Source: Callipepla californica brunnescens (taxonomy: Eukaryota; Chordata; Aves; Galliformes; Odontophoridae). From it: 64,000 nucleotides of DNA. The notes under the pieces are model-generated. The model had not been told where the DNA came from. It ran no database searches and saw only the letters and a program-made list of their open reading frames with translations. The stretch is from positions 18,372,937 to 18,436,936 of the forward strand of contig JALIRH010000002.1 in assembly GCA_023055505.1 (NCBI GenBank). The letters are read 5' to 3'. Shown in pieces: positions 35,748 to 48,400 of this stretch; the first letter of the stretch is position 1, and each line of letters begins with the position of its first letter. The translations under genes and the position numbers were made by a program.

Positions 35748-38700
35748 GTAAGTCTTTCTTCCTTGCTCTTCATCTGTATTCAGGAAGACAAGAGCTTTCA
35801 TAACAGCGAACGCTGTGTGTTGGCTTTCTGATCAGCAAGATAACTGTCTTTATGAAGATTATTGAAAACTGGGAAATAGAAGTGTGCATGGCATCCTGGG
35901 CTTTCATTCAGCGCAGCACTGTAATTTTTATACTTATGTAATACTTTTCTCAACAGTGTTATCGGTTTCTGTGGGACTTGAACATGTGTGAGTAAGCTCT
36001 GTAAATAGTTACTTTTCTGAGCTAGGACCACTAGCTACAGAAATCCTAAAATAAAATGCAGTAGCTTCGGTCTCAGTGTTAGTTATGACTTGCTACTGCT
36101 TGACTATTAACATCAAGTCGTGGTTTGCTGTGTGATTTCTGAGGGCGTTCTATACTGAAGTAGTTAAAGTAGTTAAAATTTGCTATTGTAAACAGTAACT
36201 TGCTGATCATGAAGGGTGTGCCTCCCCAAATGCCTGTCTCCATTATTTTCACTTGCTGTTCACTTCCACAAATAGTTGTAGTTGAGCTGCTGTAGGTGGA
36301 ATTCTGTGCTGAGTGGATATACACCAATTACAACAGCCTTTAAATTTTAAAGCAAGCAGTTACTAGAGCAGAACAAAACCCACAATAAATTAAAGCAAAC
36401 AAATGCACGTAGCTGATTTCAAGGAGCATGGAAGACTGGAATGTGTGAGGTTATCCTGTTCTGTTAACATAAAACAATAGCTTTGTATGGTTTTAACTGT
36501 GTCATGGAATTGTTAAGGCTGGAAATGCATTTGTAGCATCTGTTGAGCTAATTTCCAGGTTAGCTGGTATTTTTAATGTAAAGCTTAAGAATGAGAATGG
36601 TTAGGTGTGATTCACTGAACAAGGTACTGCTTCAAGTCCACAACAAGTTTAACTGCTGCTTATGGTAGCATCTCCTAATAAGGTTCTTACATTGGTGACA
36701 CTGCCTTATGAAAATAGAGTGGTAAGGGAAGCACAGGGTAAGCATAGCTTATCTTGGTTTCTATCTTCTCTCCGGGGTGGGTTCTTCTGGCTGTGTTTAA
36801 GACATTATGAAATTAGCCAAATATAGCTGGTCCTATATAGAGCACTGTTCTTTTCAACTGAATACAACTAACACTGAAAATTCTCTGAATATTGGTGTTG
36901 TTTTATTGGTAATTTATTATTATTTTTTGTAAGTAGGAGATCTAAGGAACTTTTCTTGCTTAGTTTCTGAGCTTTGCTTCACTTCTGTATGTGGGTAGAG
37001 CTGTCTTTCTTGATGGTTTGTACTTCAAGAAAGCAAAGAAGCAGTTAAAAAATAGGAAAGGCAGAATTGTCAGGAGGAAAGAGGTGGTATAGTATAAAAG
37101 CTCAAGGTATAAAGAAAATAATTTGGTTTTCTTAAACTGTTCAGTTAAAGTTAGTATTACTTCAGAGGTTTCCTTCTTTCTGGTGAAGGCTGCTTGCTCC
37201 TGAGGCTGCTTTCTCCAGCCTGGGACTGGTGTGCTGCAGCAGTAGTGTGAGGTGGAGCTTGTCCTAGAATGGAAATAGCACTGGGTTTGCTTTATTCTGT
37301 GCACTTTGCTCTTGGATCTGTTACATCTTTGATACAAGTACACTGCACATAAATGTAAGTGGTTCCGTATTGAACGTAGAGGTGATATGTGTAGCAGTGC
37401 TTTGTGAATGTTTGCCAGTAACTGTGTGTTTTGGTGCCCTGAAGCAGGGATAACTGCTTCAAACACAGCTGTGAAGTGTTCAAGTTAGCCTGCTAATTGG
37501 TAGTTTGAGTCCTGTTCGACTTGTGATTTAATGGGGGGAAAAGGTCAACTGAGCTTTTAAGTGCAACTATTAATCTTATGTTACAACGGAACTCATAAAA
37601 ATCTTCTCTCTGAAGGTGTTACTTATATTCCCATTAAACTTGCTTCCTTCCTATAGCTCTTCCCCTCCCACTTCTGTCCTCGTATTACGCTGGCCAAGGA
37701 AGAACTTGGGACGTAGTTCTGTTTTGCTCTTCAAGGTCCATCTTCCTGAGCAAACAACCTGGCAGCTTTGGCCTGAAGTATTGGTCTTGGAAAAAGTGCT
37801 ATCTATTGTCATATCTGGTTGATCATGAATGGGGGGAATTAGCAGTAGAAATATGACCTGTTAACCAAACATGTCTGTGCCCAGTGCAAGTAGCTGTTAT
37901 TTGAACCTGCTGGCATTAAGGACTCTTTTGACTTTGTCTAAATGGGAGTAGGTGGAAGTCATGAAACAGGAGAGCTGGGAAGGCAGTGAGGGACTGGGGG
38001 CAGTGGGGACAAGAAACGGGACTATGGACTAAGGATTAAAGCAAGGGAACACTGTTTGCATTATAGGGAAGAAGTGCTTGTATGTTACCGTGCAAGTACC
38101 TGTGCAGTTCCAGAGCATTCCTGTTGGTAAGCTTTGCTAGCTTATCAGCTTTTAATAATGTATTCAAACATCAAGAAAGAGGAGAGTTCTCAGAAGTATG
38201 GCTCTTGCACAAGTCACATGCCTGAGCAGTATTCTGCCATGACCCTTCTGAGGAGCAAATTGAAGATGCAGAATATCCACAATCGTTGTAAACACATAAA
38301 CATGTGACATGGTTCACAATGGTGACTGAATGATGAGGGCACGCATTAGTGAAACAGCTTCTTGGAATAGTTTTTCAAGGTGCTCTGAATGTAAATGGGC
38401 ATTTTTTTGGTACTAAAAACAAAGGACTCGTGTTCCTACTTTTCTGGTGCACCTGCTTTGGTATCTAACTGGCAGCGTAGTGACAAAATACTTCTACTTT
38501 TTTTGATCTCTTACTCTCAAAGAAGCAGAACAGTAAGGAATGTGAGATGAAGGTCTCCTGCCTCTTCACAATTTGAGTAGGCATAATTATTAATCTTATA
38601 AATATTTATATTGCCTAATAAGACATGTAGCTGAGAAGCATTTTTAGGAACCTGTCTGGTTTGCAGAGTTTTGAGTGGGGGGTTGGGGGGGAGACGATGA

Positions 38701-41700
38701 CAGTCTTTTTATTTTAAGACCAACCAACGTGTAGTTTTGACAGTGTAATGAAAAAAATTGAAATGATGTTTTTGTTTTGAGTGCTTGCACATGACAAGCA
38801 CGTGTTTACTCTCTTCTTGGAGGATTGTAATTTTATTGTGTTCCAGATGCTTGCATTAATCAGTGTTTACATATTTGAACTTTATCTTAAAAGTTCTTAA
38901 TCTGGGAAATCATCATGTCACGTCCTGAGGGGCCTGAGGATGTGTTGCTTACTTCAGAGAAAGCAGTTCTGTGCCTACGTGGAAGTGCTGTATCACTTGG
39001 CAGCTGTTTGCCCTTAGATGTGCATCCTGGAGCATTGTGCAGGCTGACATTTTTAACAGCTGGTGAAGTTTTTAAGAATTATGACTTAGCAGTAAGTCAT
39101 CATTCCCAGCGTGGACTGAACTTTGTGCTCTAATCATTTCTGACTCTGTCCTACAGATATAGAAGTCTTAAATCATCCTTCTGATTTCCTCTTGCATGTG
39201 TTCATTACATACACCTTGATATTTTTTTTTCCTTTGAGGTTGGGGGCTGAACCAGAGTAAGATCATATAGTACAATCCCTCATCACTCTGCATTTGTTGA
39301 AGAAAAATCTCCTCAGTGTGCGCCATTTTGTGATGGTGCTGACAGTACCAGTAGGAGTTTCTGTTTTCTCCCTGTGAAGTGAGTCTCCTTTTTCCTGTCT
39401 CGGTCTCAGCAAGACTGAAGAAAAGTCATTTCTTCTGGGGGAGGAAACAAGGGAGAGGAGAGGGATGAGCTGGGGCTGAGGACAGAAGTTGGTAGGCTGA
39501 TGTTAGCTTTTATTTCTTACTGAGTGTGTTTTGCTAAATGAGAAGTTCACAAGCACGCTAAGAAAAAGGAAGTGCTCTTTAGCAGTGTGGTTTAGGTTAT
39601 ACTGGGTTGTTCTGGTTTCTTGCAAATCGTTTCATTTGCACATAGTAGTGTATGGCTTCATTTTCCTTTCTGCCTCTTGACCCGAAGGTGCTCTTGGTTA
39701 AGTGAAGTGTAGGATACAGCCTCTTAGGAAGTGGCTTGCATCAAACTTGCCAACAAGCTCTTGCTGTCTGATTAATCCTCACTTAAGAGAAGCTTTCTGC
39801 TTCTCTGAAACTAATGTTTATTTTTGCTCAGACTTAAGTAGAAGGTTAAGGTTAGATCTGAAGTAAACTTACCATTAGGTGTTCTTATTGTTGTTTTTGC
39901 TTTTGAGGAAATTGGGTAGAAAGACTTCATCCCTCTCCATGCTTTATTTGAACCTGTTCTTTCCTTCGTCCCCACAGGATCTCCCTGAATGTTAAAGGGT
40001 GGCTTTTGGAGAAAAGTTGGCAACTCTAGACACTGGGATTATTAACTACTAAAAAAAATCTTAATTTTAAAAGTACTATAAAATTAGTCTAAATCCAATC
40101 CCTTGTAACTCAATAAATACGAGGGCTCAGAGAGAAGAAAAGGCAGCTATTGTTCAGACCAAGCTTGGTGTGCAGTCAGAGGCACCAGCAATTAGCCTGC
40201 AGGGTGTGTGCATGTCTGCTGTGTCTGACATCCATTCAGTGCTTATTACTGGTGCCACTGAGTGTGCTCAGTCCTTCCAACGGCGCAGATCTGTGCTCCT
40301 TCCCAGAGAGGGCAAATGGAGGTATGCAGGAGTGCAGTGGAAGGGACTCTGATGCTCTGCACACTTTGGAGTGTCAGCAGTGCCTTGTAGTACTGGAGAG
40401 GTAGTGAAAGAAAGTCTCCTCTAGTTCCCTTTTATGTACAATTATTCCTTAATAATTCAGTTTTGCTTTCAGACTGTTCAGCAGGCTTGTACAGTGTGTC
40501 AGGGAATTTGGTACTTCTGGTCAGACATGGAGAATTCACCCAACAATGTGTGTGTGGGGGGGAACCCAGCTCAGTTATGAGGCTTCTGTCAGCCCGGTGG
40601 CTTCTCACACACATTCATTTGGTTGCAGCTAGTTAGAGTTGTGACAGGTCAGATGTGAGTGTGGAGGTGAGATGAGAAACTGGAGTCAGGGAAGGTCATC
40701 CTTTACAGGGCTGCCCTGCCACAATCTTGCCATTGAGAGTGGTTGAACTTCAGAAAGTTATGAGACTGTGTCCAAAGGATGTTGTGGATTTACGTGTAAC
40801 ACAAAATATATCTTTCCCTGAAATGAACACCTCTCGGTGTAACAAAATGAGAAACTTGTGGTTTTGAATGGCTAACCTTACCTACTATATTTGAATGATC
40901 TGCTGAAAATGGAAATGCTTTTTGCTTTTGCATGTGTTCAGGATGGCTGTTTACTTATTCCTCTCTTTGGGTATTTTTCTTGCAGCTGCATGACAAAAGA
41001 TCTATTGTAGGAGAAAGAAAGTTTAATGTTCTGTTACACAACTGCCAAGTTCCTGAGGGTGCATGAAGGGCTTTTAAACTCGGTTAAACTTCGGGCTGCT
41101 GAAGTCATACCAGGAAGGAATTATTCTATGAGATCTAAACTCTACTGTTAACATTTTTGCTATATTCATGTTTGGTTCTTTCACTATTCATTTTCTAATA
41201 GTTGAGAATTGTATTAGAGTTTGTCAAGTCGTGATGCCAGATTGCTTCCAGGAAAAAGTGGCTTTGCTACTCTGCTACTAGAAACCAGGGATATTTTATG
41301 GAGGTGACTGTGTTCAGGTTCACATTCTAATTAGCTAGGAAATCAAGGATGCTCTTGGCATGCCTATTCAGAGTGTGACAATGGCTGCATGAATATGGCT
41401 GTAGTGTTTCCACTCGTTTGACTTGGGATTGATGAAACTTATGAGTTAAGTTCATTAGGTTTTTTTAAAGGAATTTTATCTGTTACTCACAAACTTCAAA
41501 TGAGATGGAACTCTTGAGTATAATTTTCCTGGTAGTCGCAATGTCTACCACCTAGTCATTGCTTTTTATGATCATAACTTATATAAATCTTGTCAAGATT
41601 TATCTTATTCTTTCATAATTGTTTTGAATCTTGAGGATTCACTTAGGTGTATGACTCACCTAATGCAAGTATGCTGAGTAAGAAGCATACTTGTCTTTAT

Positions 41701-42289
41701 CATTCATCTCCTGAATGTAACTGGAAGTTCTCATTGCCACGGAGTTAGATGCACCTGGCAGTAAGTCATTCTTCTGAGAATCAGGGGTGGCATACTCAAA
41801 ATGAACTGTGCAGAAAGCACACAGCTCGTGCTGGGGTTTTCCCTGCTACTGTCTATAGTGACAAGAGGGGAGAGGAGCTGCTTTGTAGCTGGCTTTCTTA
41901 CTATTAGCTGAGCGAAAATAGCTTTTTCATATTGTTGACAATGTTGATGAACCTTATGTTGCAAATTGTGATTTTATTTATTTACTGTAGGGGAGTGGTG
42001 GAATAAACGTGAGCCTGAGCTCATGTTGTGGCATCGGGATCATTTGAAGTTAGAACAGTGGTAACTTTTAGAGTCTTAGTGAAGTTTGGGGTTTTTTTTT
42101 TACCCTTCAGCTGTAATGTCTCTGTCAACATTTTTAATGAGAAAACTTTATTATTTTTGAAGGCAAATACAGATGTCTTGTAAACAATCAGCTTTGTTTA
42201 ATAAACACTATTCTAGTTCTGTGAAGAGCTGAAGAGCATGCTTTGTGTGTGACCCACGTTTTCTTTGTACAGTTTGTTGCATAATTTAA
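35714..42289 (+). CDS. AZIN1 leader uORF C (overlaps uCC stop, 16 codons)
   Basis: ATG at 35714 shares its A with the uCC stop codon TGA (35712-35714). Spliced from 35714-35747 and 42273-42289, the frame reads MIVGFHLLTCPFCCII and stops at TAA. Start context is weak (C at -3, A at +4). A UGAUG overlap is the arrangement used for termination-reinitiation in some compact messages. That it works so here is only a possibility. Confidence 0.3.
35748..42272. other. AZIN1: AZIN1 intron 2
   Basis: 6.5 kb between leader exon 2 and the first coding exon. I see no clear repeat, RNA gene or extra exon. A weak CR1-like line (GGAATTGTTAAGGCTGGAAA) near 36506 is too short to call. An alternative leader exon cannot be excluded. 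Confidence 0.7.
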
Positions 42290-42470
42290 GGACCCGGATC
42301 TAAGGCTTGGAAGCCCATCCCTTGTGTTTCTTGGTTTATGACTGTCGGCTTTGCGGAATACGGCTGAGATGAAAGGATTTCTCGAGGATGCAAATTACTC
42401 CATTGGCCTGTTGGATGAAGGAGCAACTCTTGCAGATGTTATTGACAACTGTATTTATGAACATACTCAT
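42273..42470 (+). CDS. AZIN1: AZIN1 exon 3: leader end and codons 1-34
   Basis: Acceptor TTTGTACAG| and donor CAT|GTAAGT bound the exon. The main ATG is at 42369 (G at -3, A at +4), giving [18 protein letters not shown], clearly the AZIN1 N-terminus. An in-frame TTG 18 bases upstream is not taken as start. uORF D (42338-42367) lies directly before the ATG. Confidence 0.95.
42338..42367 (+). CDS. AZIN1 leader uORF D (9 codons), ends 1 nt before main AUG
   Basis: ATG ACT GTC GGC TTT GCG GAA TAC GGC TGA encodes MTVGFAEYG. The stop ends at 42367 and the main AUG is at 42369. Start context is weak (T at -3, A at +4), so most scanning ribosomes would probably pass it. Translation of it would leave ribosomes terminating on top of the main start. 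Confidence 0.4.
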   Translation: MTVGFAEYG

Positions 42471-45400
42471 GTAAGTTTTATACGTTTTCCACACCTTCTG
42501 TTTAGTTCTTTAAATCTTCGAACTAGGTCAAGGTGTTTAGCACTGGTGAGCTGACAGCAGCAGAGGAACAGTTGGCTAAAGCTCACCTTACAGAGTAGTT
42601 ACCTGTTTTGATTCTACTTTGCTGTTGTTTGTTTGTGAAGGCTGAGTTCTGCTGGGGAAGTGTGGGCAACAGTTGTTACCTCCTTTAGCATGGCTAGCAG
42701 GAAAGTAACCTTGCTGATGTATTAAATGTAGGTTCCTATCTCATTCCTCCAAGAGATGTTGGGGTTGAGTGGGGTTGATAGCAGGAACCTGAAATTTGAC
42801 AAGTAGATACTGCTGAGTTAAACTTCTTGCTTATTTCCTGAACGCGTGCCAAAGTCTGGGCAAGTTACATATGCTGAGCCAGCTTAAAGCCATGTTTAAA
42901 ACTGCTGCGGTCTGTCACGCTCATGTGGTCATATACCTTCCCTATACTCTTCTTCGTGTAAGAAGCACAGGTAGAAGGAACAAGGATGCATTGTGAGGTG
43001 TGGCTTTTTTCTTCCAGGAAAACAAACTGGTCTGAAAGCTGTTATGATTTAGTAATCCCCCTGGAGAGAAAAGAAATAAATTGTGTATACAGTAACAGTG
43101 TTATTGAAATAAGGCTTCACTCGTTTCCTGGGACATAAGAAGATGCTACAGACTTTGTTTTATAGACAAGGTTGTAGGAAAAAAAGAGCTTTACAAGAGT
43201 GAAGTTTCATTGAGCAAATCCTGTATCCTTAATATGCCGTATCTATGAGTTGTTCGCTTTTTCCCTTGGTTTATCAGAGCTAATGTTCCAATGCAAGTGC
43301 TCAACTATAGTAAAGCCAATAGCTAAATCCCGTGGCCTTCTGAACTCAGGTAAAGGATTCCCAAATCCTGATTCCTAATATTCTTTTTCTGTCTAGCAAA
43401 TAAATAGGTAAACTACTGGCAACATGTCATGTCTCCAACCACTGGCTGGCTCACAGAGGATAGCTGCCTCCTGCTGCTTTCATTTACTCCTTTAGCTCAA
43501 GGGGTAAAGGCGTGTGCCATGGATCTAAAGCTCCAGATCCCATTCCTGCTGGTGACCCGTACAGGGGGTCAGTATGCTTCCACCCGATGGAATTTCTATT
43601 TGTGTTTTTTTTTAAACAGAAATAAAGACTTTGTATACAATAAGCCACAACAGAAAGCTTTGTATCTGCAAAAGTCAAGTGCTAGAAGTAACGTGTGATG
43701 TACAGTCTTAATTCAGATTGATCATGTATTTTGTGCTGGTCTTTAATATAAAGGAGGCTATTTGTTCACAGGATTGTTACTGAGTGCACATTTTGAACAA
43801 ATACAGAATGATCAGTTTGGATTTAGGTCCTCTACATCGACATCATGACTTGATATTAAGCAAGATTGTGGTGACGGATGCACGAGAGGGACTGTTGCAG
43901 TTTCCAGAGAACTCTGTGCATTTTCTCTAAGGCTATGTACTTGACTCTGCAACCTTAATGCATTGAACTTGGGTCTTTAAATTCCGCTTCAACTTTGTGC
44001 TCCGTAAAACGTGGAGAACAGTCTCAATAAATTTGAATATGTGAATTAGATATGATCAAACAAATTTTCAGTAAAATCAGCTAGGTGTTGAAATAATGGT
44101 ATTATATATAGATTAATATATAGATTTTTTTTTTCCCCATGTATAAGTTGCAAATCATGCTGAGACTGTGGATGCTTTCATCCTACTGGATTTTCTTCCT
44201 CCAAAGAATTGCAGACTTCTAAAAGTACTGAGTTGGAAGTGATTTGTAACCTATTCTTTATTTCTAGATAAAATCGTTATTTGGCTTTCAAGTAGTACCT
44301 TCTGGCCAGGAAGTATTGTCTAGAAAGTATTCATAGTGTCTTTGAAGTGGTAGGTATTCCTTTTGATTTCAAAGCTAGTTCTAATGGCTAGGTAAAATCT
44401 CAAATGAGAATTGCTCAGTGTCCAACCTAAGTTAATAGGAGGACAAGAATATGTAATTTTCTATGACTTTTTCATAGGTTGTTTGTGTCTTGACAGCAAA
44501 CCCACAGTGTCAGACATTTTATTTTCCTAATTTTGTTTTCTAGACTGGAAAAAGAGCATTTTTTGTTGGTGACCTTGGAAAACTTGTAAAGAAAAACATA
44601 CAATGGCAGAATGTGATGGCACCAATAAAACCATTTTATACTGTAAGATGCAATTCTACTCCAGGTGTACTTGAAATTCTGGGAACTCTTGGGATTGGAT
44701 TTGCATGTTCCAGTAAAGTAAGTTTCCATTTTCTGTGCATCTGTGCCTTATTTCCTTCCACCTCTTCTATATGTAGGAGTTTGTACATAAGTATGCTATA
44801 CATATGTTATACATAGGAGTTTGTACTTTGAATTATCCTATATAACTGGCTATTGAAAATATATACTTCTGTCCTAGAAACAGTGGTTGGTTTTCTCCTT
44901 AGCTTATTTCAGCTATTTCATGCAGTACTGAAATGCACATAATAATAAAAACTCAGTAAAGATAGTGCACTTGACTGTTGGAATCTGTTATGTTCCTGTT
45001 TTTCAGTCTGAAATGGCATTGGTGCAAGGCCTGGGCATTTCTCCTGAAAACATTATATATACAAATCCTTGCAAGCAAGCTTCTCAGATAAAGTATGCTG
45101 CAAAAGCTGGAATAAACATCATGACTTGTGACAGTGAAATTGAGCTGAAGAAAATTGCCCGTAACCACCCAAATGCTAAGTAAGTGTCAGAATTCTGGTT
45201 TTGTTTCTTGTGTGGTAGAAACTTCATTTTGCCATTGTTCTGGGTTGCTTGTTGAGCTGCAACGATGACATCTGGGTCCTTAATGCGATTCGCATCTATT
45301 TTTCTCTTTCTGACACCTCTCTTGAAGGTAGGGATTTTTCTCTTCAGTGTTTTTTTTCCTCTGGGTCTCAGCTCTGTAAACAGTAGTAGGACCCTTCTTT

Positions 45401-48400
45401 CGAGAGAAATCTTGTAGGATGATCTTCATATAAGAATGTCAGACATGAAACTTTACAAGTTTAACACCTTGTCATCTGCCAGTCCATTCTCTTCTGTTTC
45501 TTGCTAGCTTTGGTATTTTCTTTTAGAATACTCTGTTTAGAAGTTTATGGCTTTAGCCCAAGTCTGGGTGGGGATTATCAGCACATGAGCTTATATGATG
45601 AGTTCCACGTAGGGTTGGGATGTGCTGTGAGGTCTATTAAATACGCATTCCCTGCAGTTAGTGACTCCAGTTCTTTTTCTAGTTGCTGAAGTATTGACTC
45701 AGATGCTTTCAGTAGAGATCGTGAAAGCTGATATTCTGACTGTGAAGACATTGCTGCTGGTGTGCAGTGGTTTACTTTGGACTGATAGGTACTCACTCGT
45801 GTCATGAAGCATCACCTCCCTGGTGTACCAAGGCTTTTGCTGTGGGCTGCATCTTTTTAAAATGAGCAAGAATTGGAGTCAGAGTCTAAGCAAGTGCTGT
45901 ATTCCTTCCCGGTAACCAATGTTTTATAGCTTCCTGCAAATGCCATCAGAGCACACTTAAGAATGAAATTCCTGGCATTCCTCACAAAGTTCTTGATTGT
46001 AGAGAGTCCTTAAAGATTCACATCTCCAAACTGTGGCTGTAGCTGAAGAACTGGGAAGATTTTACAGAGCCCAGTGTTCGGAGGACTGCTCATACTGCGC
46101 GGTTGGGTTTTTGGTGCTTTTGTATTTATTCTTTCTTGTAGGTTATCTCAGGAGTTGATATTGCTGTTTGTAATGATTAGGCTTTGTCCTCGTGGCAGCC
46201 TGTCAGAGCTTTGCATGCTGGAGAGCACTTCCTGCACAAAGCATGTCATCTCTGATAGATAATCTGTGTATAATTTGGACATACATTTCAAGGCGTTTGC
46301 GTGCCTTGATTATGCCGAGGCTGTCTTCTGTGTCGTGAGTGATCTCCCAGTTTTAACTGGTGCTTTCATAGTGTTTCACTAGGGTGAAATTTAGTTCATT
46401 TCTTCAAATCTATCAGCCTCTTTTAGAGGGTGTTCTCTATCTCAGTGTCCACAGCAAGAGCAGTTAAGATGCATGGCTTTTTTGAGACAGAAAAATAGCG
46501 GAATAGGAAAACAGAATGAAGGAGTTGCCCCTTGTACTACTTTCCAAGGATCCCACAGCCTGCTATATTTGAAGGTTCCTGATTATAAGGCACCAGACTT
46601 CTGTGAAAGAATTGCAGATTGCTATCTAACTTTTCTAGGAACCTGAACTCCAGTTTTCCTGCTTGGTAGAGAGGTGTTTGCTTGCTCTTGGTTGATTTTT
46701 TTTTTTTTTTTTTTTGTTGCTGTTGTCCTTTTAATTTAAATTCTCTTAAAACATTGACACTCATTAAAACTTGAATACTGAAGTGACAACTATGGGTTTT
46801 CTTCCTTTCTGTAGTTCCAAAATGCCCACTCTTTTCGTAGCTGTGTTCTTCTGAAGTGTGGCAGTTACAGCTAGGCTGTGTCTGTTCACAGAACTGCTTC
46901 ACTTCAGGCGCTGAGCTTTTACCCTTGGTTTATGCTCTCCCTCTCAGTTTACAGTGATGTGCTGTATGTAGTCTGTATGTATTTATCGTGATACAGTTTT
47001 TCTTCATTGTTAATAATGTAATTGTTCCTGTGGTGGGGTGGGGGAGGCTGGAGATTTCCTTAGTGAACGGCACTTTGAATTTGCAGGTTTCTGGGGGTCT
47101 GAGTGAAGAGGTTTTGATGTGAACATGCTTTTGCCACTCAAGTGTTACTTCAGTGCAGCAAACTGTCAACAATGATGCTGCAGTTTGCCAGTGCTGCCCA
47201 GGTGCAAGTTTTGAGCAAAGGGAGGGTGTCCTTACTGCCCATGGCTGTTAGCACTTGCTGCTGTGCTGCTTCTCAAGAGTGCTACAAGGAACGTGGTGGG
47301 GGGATGGAGGGGAACCCCAGTCACTATGCCCAGCCGGGATGAGGGGGGAGAGATGCATCCAGAATGTGCTTTGGGTCAGACCAGGGTTCATCAGATGTTG
47401 TTTAACCACATCCTGAGATGTCTGACCCAAAGGAGAGTGTCTGTGCTCTCCTGGGCTACGGAGAGGACAGATAGGAAAAGCATATTGCAGTCACTCACAG
47501 TTTTGTGGGAAAGCCTACTATATCAGAAGGTAACATTCTCTTTTATTACAGCACTCAAGAGACTCTTGCTGCTACAAAAGAGTCTTAGTTGCTGCATTTC
47601 GAAATCCCTTACCCTTGTTGGCTCCATGTTTTAGCCCCTAATTGCTAGTTTTTTCTCTGTACAGGATTGTTTTTACTAGGTTCACTTGACTCATCCATCG
47701 ATGGAGTTGGAGTACTGACAACATAATCAACATACTTCTGACAGTCTTCAGGCTTCACATGTGCTGATGATGTAAACCAACTGCCCCAATCATCTTCCCC
47801 TTCTCTTAGGCTCTTACTGCACATTGCCACAGAAGACATTACTGCTGATGAGGAGATGAATATGAAGTTTGGCACCACCCTGAAGAACTGTAGGCACCTC
47901 ATGGAATGTGCTAAGGAGTTTGGAGTCCAAATAGTTGGTGTGAAGTGAGTAACTTCATTGTTCTCTGCTGGCTGAGCTGCTGTTTATGTGATGTATTCAA
48001 GACTTAGAGCTACAGCACAAAAAGGCTTTTTTTCCCCTCTCGGCACTTTTCTTATTTCACAACAAATTGAAAATTCTAGATCATGATTTTTTGCTTGTGG
48101 GCAGAACACTTGTACCCAAGCAGAAACTAGTATGGAATACAGTAGCTATTACTGGCATCAAAGCAATTAGAGGACTGAAAATACTTTTTTCCCTAGCAAT
48201 TAACAGCAGAATAGTTATGATGGTAGAGCATGAGATACCTTGAATGATCTTGAACAGTGCGACTGTGGTAGTGGATTTCTCAGAGCTGGGTCCCGTGTCA
48301 CTCTGTGGTCACGTCAAGGCGTAGTATTCAGGAAGGCTGTTCACGTGCCACGGGCAGCAGTGAATCACAGCGTTCCGAGAGCACTCAAATGGCCTGTGGA

